A DNA stretch of 64,000 nt from Phymatolithon calcareum (taxonomy: Eukaryota > Rhodophyta > Florideophyceae > Hapalidiales). Positions 62,546 to 64,000 of this stretch are shown here, piece by piece. Numbering within the stretch: the first letter of the stretch is position 1; every line of letters starts with the position of its first letter. Under the pieces are notes generated by a model. That model had not been told where the DNA came from. It did not search any database and was given only the letters and a program-made list of their open reading frames with translations. A program made the position numbers and the translations under genes. The stretch lies in NCBI GenBank assembly GCA_977006965.1, contig OZ345368.1, forward strand, positions 1,736,001 to 1,800,000, given 5' to 3'.

Positions 62546-63952
62546 CTTAGGCAATAAGTCGTCGCATCCTGGCAATTGCTCTTGTATTATTTCAATCTCC
62601 CGCTCAGAAAGATCGATTTCGGCAAAATTATTACTCGCTATGCCGTCGCGAAGCATTTGAACGACCATCTTCATCCGCAATCTGTCCTCCGCCCGCTCCT
62701 TAAGACAACCCTTGGCAACAGTTCGAAGTGTTGGATCTTCAATGTTGGATGCGATTCGCGCCATAACTTTTGCAAGATCTCCACTCCTCGCAAGGCCCTG
62801 TGCGTTCACCGGCTGAATATGCGACATTTCCGCCGCGCTCTCTGGTGCAACGACTTGGCACAACAGAACTCCGAAACTCCACACATCCCACGCGCGCCGT
62901 GATGCACAGTTGACCATATCACAAAGTATTTCAGGAGGCATGTAAACTATCGTCCCTGACGCATGTGACGTACTCGCATACAGTGTTTGCTGTTCCTTCA
63001 ATAGCACTTGCCGCGATACGCCAAAGTCCCCAATTTTCGCACGACCGAACATCTCACCATTCCTCAGACGCAGCAATATATTTGCTTGCTTAATGTCACG
63101 ATGCACAACATGCTTAGAGTGTAAGTGAACCAGCCCCATGGCGACATCAAGCAACACACGCCGTTGGACCATTTTGTCTCTCAGCAGTCCCTTCCGAATA
63201 GCCTTCTCCAAATTGCACGTCATTCGTTCCATAACAATGAACGGCGTACCGAATCCTTCATCGTCAGAATCAAAATCATCTTCAGTATTCCGCGCCGAAT
63301 CCATTTCCGGCCAATATCCGCCATATGTCCTCACCACACACGGGTGGTCCATGTCCATCTGTAAGAAAATCTCACGAAGAAAATCTGGTTCTCGTTTTCG
63401 CATCTCGTGTGTTCGGATTCGCAGATCTTTGATTGCGACCAGCAGTGGTGCACCATCTTCGTCGCCACTGGGTCCTCGTCGCAAAAGCTCTCCTTTAAAA
63501 ACAGTTGAGAACGCTCCCTCTCCGAGAGCAATTGGTCTCCCCCGCTTGGATTCCAAACGTACGTCGTCATGGTTTAACTTCCACCCGCTCCACAGATTTC
63601 GAATCATAGTGCCTAGCTCTTGCCTTTTCGCCAACGATATTCCGCTCGAGGACAGTATTCTCAATAATTCCTTTGTCTTTTCGGGAAGCGCAGCAAGAAG
63701 ATGGAGAGAACTTCTCTCCAAATCGTCAACAGATTCATCGTTGATGTCCGCTGATGTTTCAGCAACAGAACACTGCGTAGAAGAATGCGCCCCGAACGCA
63801 GTCATCATTGCTTGAATTTGTCTCAAGAGACGATGGACATCATCATCAACTCGACTAAAATGCTCACTGGCGATGACTTTTTCAACATTGTCGACAAGAT
63901 CGGCCAGCTTCTTAGTGATAGAGGCATGCGAGTATGCCACCATGCCGCACAC
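62528..63952 (-). CDS. protein kinase domain protein (N-terminal part of kinase-Sel1 gene)
   Basis: This is a 474-aa ORF. Residues 1-130 are helical (VDNVEKVIASEHFSRVDDDV, LEKTKELLRIL-type). The kinase domain runs from about 138 to 435: glycine loop IALGEGAFSTVFKG (141-154), ATP-binding Lys in LLVAIKDL (175), HVVHRDIKQANILL (HRD at 285-287), GDFGVS (DFG at 309-311), MPPEI (APE motif variant) and WDVWSFGVLL. All catalytic residues are present, so it should phosphorylate Ser/Thr or Tyr of protein substrates. The HRDIKQAN loop is TKL/Ser-Thr-like. It stops at 62528, exactly where the Sel1 array begins in another frame, so this is either a truncated active kinase or half of a broken fusion. The start at 63952 may not be the original. 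Confidence 0.8.
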   Translation of the reverse strand: MCGMVAYSHASITKKLADLVDNVEKVIASEHFSRVDDDVHRLLRQIQAMMTAFGAHSSTQCSVAETSADINDESVDDLERSSLHLLAALPEKTKELLRILSSSGISLAKRQELGTMIRNLWSGWKLNHDDVRLESKRGRPIALGEGAFSTVFKGELLRRGPSGDEDGAPLLVAIKDLRIRTHEMRKREPDFLREIFLQMDMDHPCVVRTYGGYWPEMDSARNTEDDFDSDDEGFGTPFIVMERMTCNLEKAIRKGLLRDKMVQRRVLLDVAMGLVHLHSKHVVHRDIKQANILLRLRNGEMFGRAKIGDFGVSRQVLLKEQQTLYASTSHASGTIVYMPPEILCDMVNCASRRAWDVWSFGVLLCQVVAPESAAEMSHIQPVNAQGLARSGDLAKVMARIASNIEDPTLRTVAKGCLKERAEDRLRMKMVVQMLRDGIASNNFAEIDLSEREIEIIQEQLPGCDDLLPKMHSMA

Positions 63953-64000
63953 ATCGAGGTGATTTTCCAGCGGACTAAGCCGCTCAAAAATTGAAGTTAG

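Larger units (their letters stand above)
60537..63952 (-). pseudogene. protein kinase-Sel1 repeat fusion gene, broken
   Basis: Taken as one locus, it has a 474-codon kinase part (63952-62528), then an array of Sel1-type repeats (about 62545-60990), then a non-repeat C-terminal region. Three kinds of damage are seen. First, a frame change at the kinase-Sel1 junction: the frame of the array is open upstream as WPKGGEMARTALAIC. Second, two in-frame TAG codons in the array, near 61841 and 61733. Third, a probable frame change near 60790, since the frame ending at 60537 (SVRDILYVCKSTMETFASK, ALQQQLGDASTKLLFLVSRL) looks like the better C terminus. Kinase-Sel1 fusions are known as signalling proteins in algae and protists. 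The kinase part alone could still be made. Confidence 0.7.

Overview
The window is nuclear DNA from a photosynthetic eukaryote. A florideophyte red alga of the Chondrus type is my best guess, and this is inference. The reasons are: a PAP/fibrillin-like protein with an N-terminal extension resembling a plastid transit peptide; two copies of the eukaryote-specific Mediator subunit MED7; mostly intronless genes, with a few very short GT-AG introns (51-67 nt) in the mobile-element genes; and sparse genes set among many degraded transposons. No rRNA, tRNA or CRISPR array was recognised.

Layout. 0-5 kb: an intact FIST-domain gene, a broken glycerol kinase, a low-complexity ORF and a LINE 3' scrap. 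6.5-7 kb: a small SnoaL/NTF2-like gene. 9.8-10.7 kb: a cluster of four long hairpins. 11.2-13.8 kb: a LINE 3' end, a secreted single-pass membrane protein and a small membrane ORF. 13.96-19.1 kb: a tandem duplication of about 2.2 kb, each unit carrying an intact MED7 gene, with repeat debris and a Ty3/gypsy scrap between the units. 21.2-21.9 kb: the PAP/fibrillin gene. 22-33 kb: mostly intergenic DNA with repeat fragments, a secreted Cys-rich repeat gene and a small hypothetical gene. 33.8-39.6 kb: a complete hAT DNA transposon with matching 8-bp target duplications, an intact transposase and about 2.5 kb of passenger DNA. 40-46 kb: a tandem-repeat promoter-like block, a RNase-H-bearing LINE remnant, a small conserved gene with a partial duplicate, and a candidate hAT-type MITE. 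46.3-49.1 kb: a divergent PIF/Harbinger pair, consisting of a spliced accessory gene and a DDE transposase with one intron. 49.35-49.74 kb: a fold-back element. 50.4-50.75 kb: two inverted NB-ARC P-loop scraps. 51.7-58.5 kb: a near-complete DIRS-group tyrosine-recombinase retrotransposon. 58.7-59.6 kb: an 881-bp hAT-type MITE with a target duplication. 60.5-63.95 kb: a protein kinase fused to Sel1 repeats, now broken by frameshifts and two stops.

The host genes look independent of each other: plastid (fibrillin-like, FIST), transcription (MED7), signalling (kinase-Sel1) and secretory or membrane proteins. The mobile elements account for most of the architecture. The points most worth follow-up are the gag-pol junction of the DIRS element (a single in-frame UGA followed by CUA), the tandem MED7 pair, the hairpin cluster, the Harbinger pair with a repeated 9-mer between its genes, and the two identical TAC-to-TAG changes in the Sel1 array.
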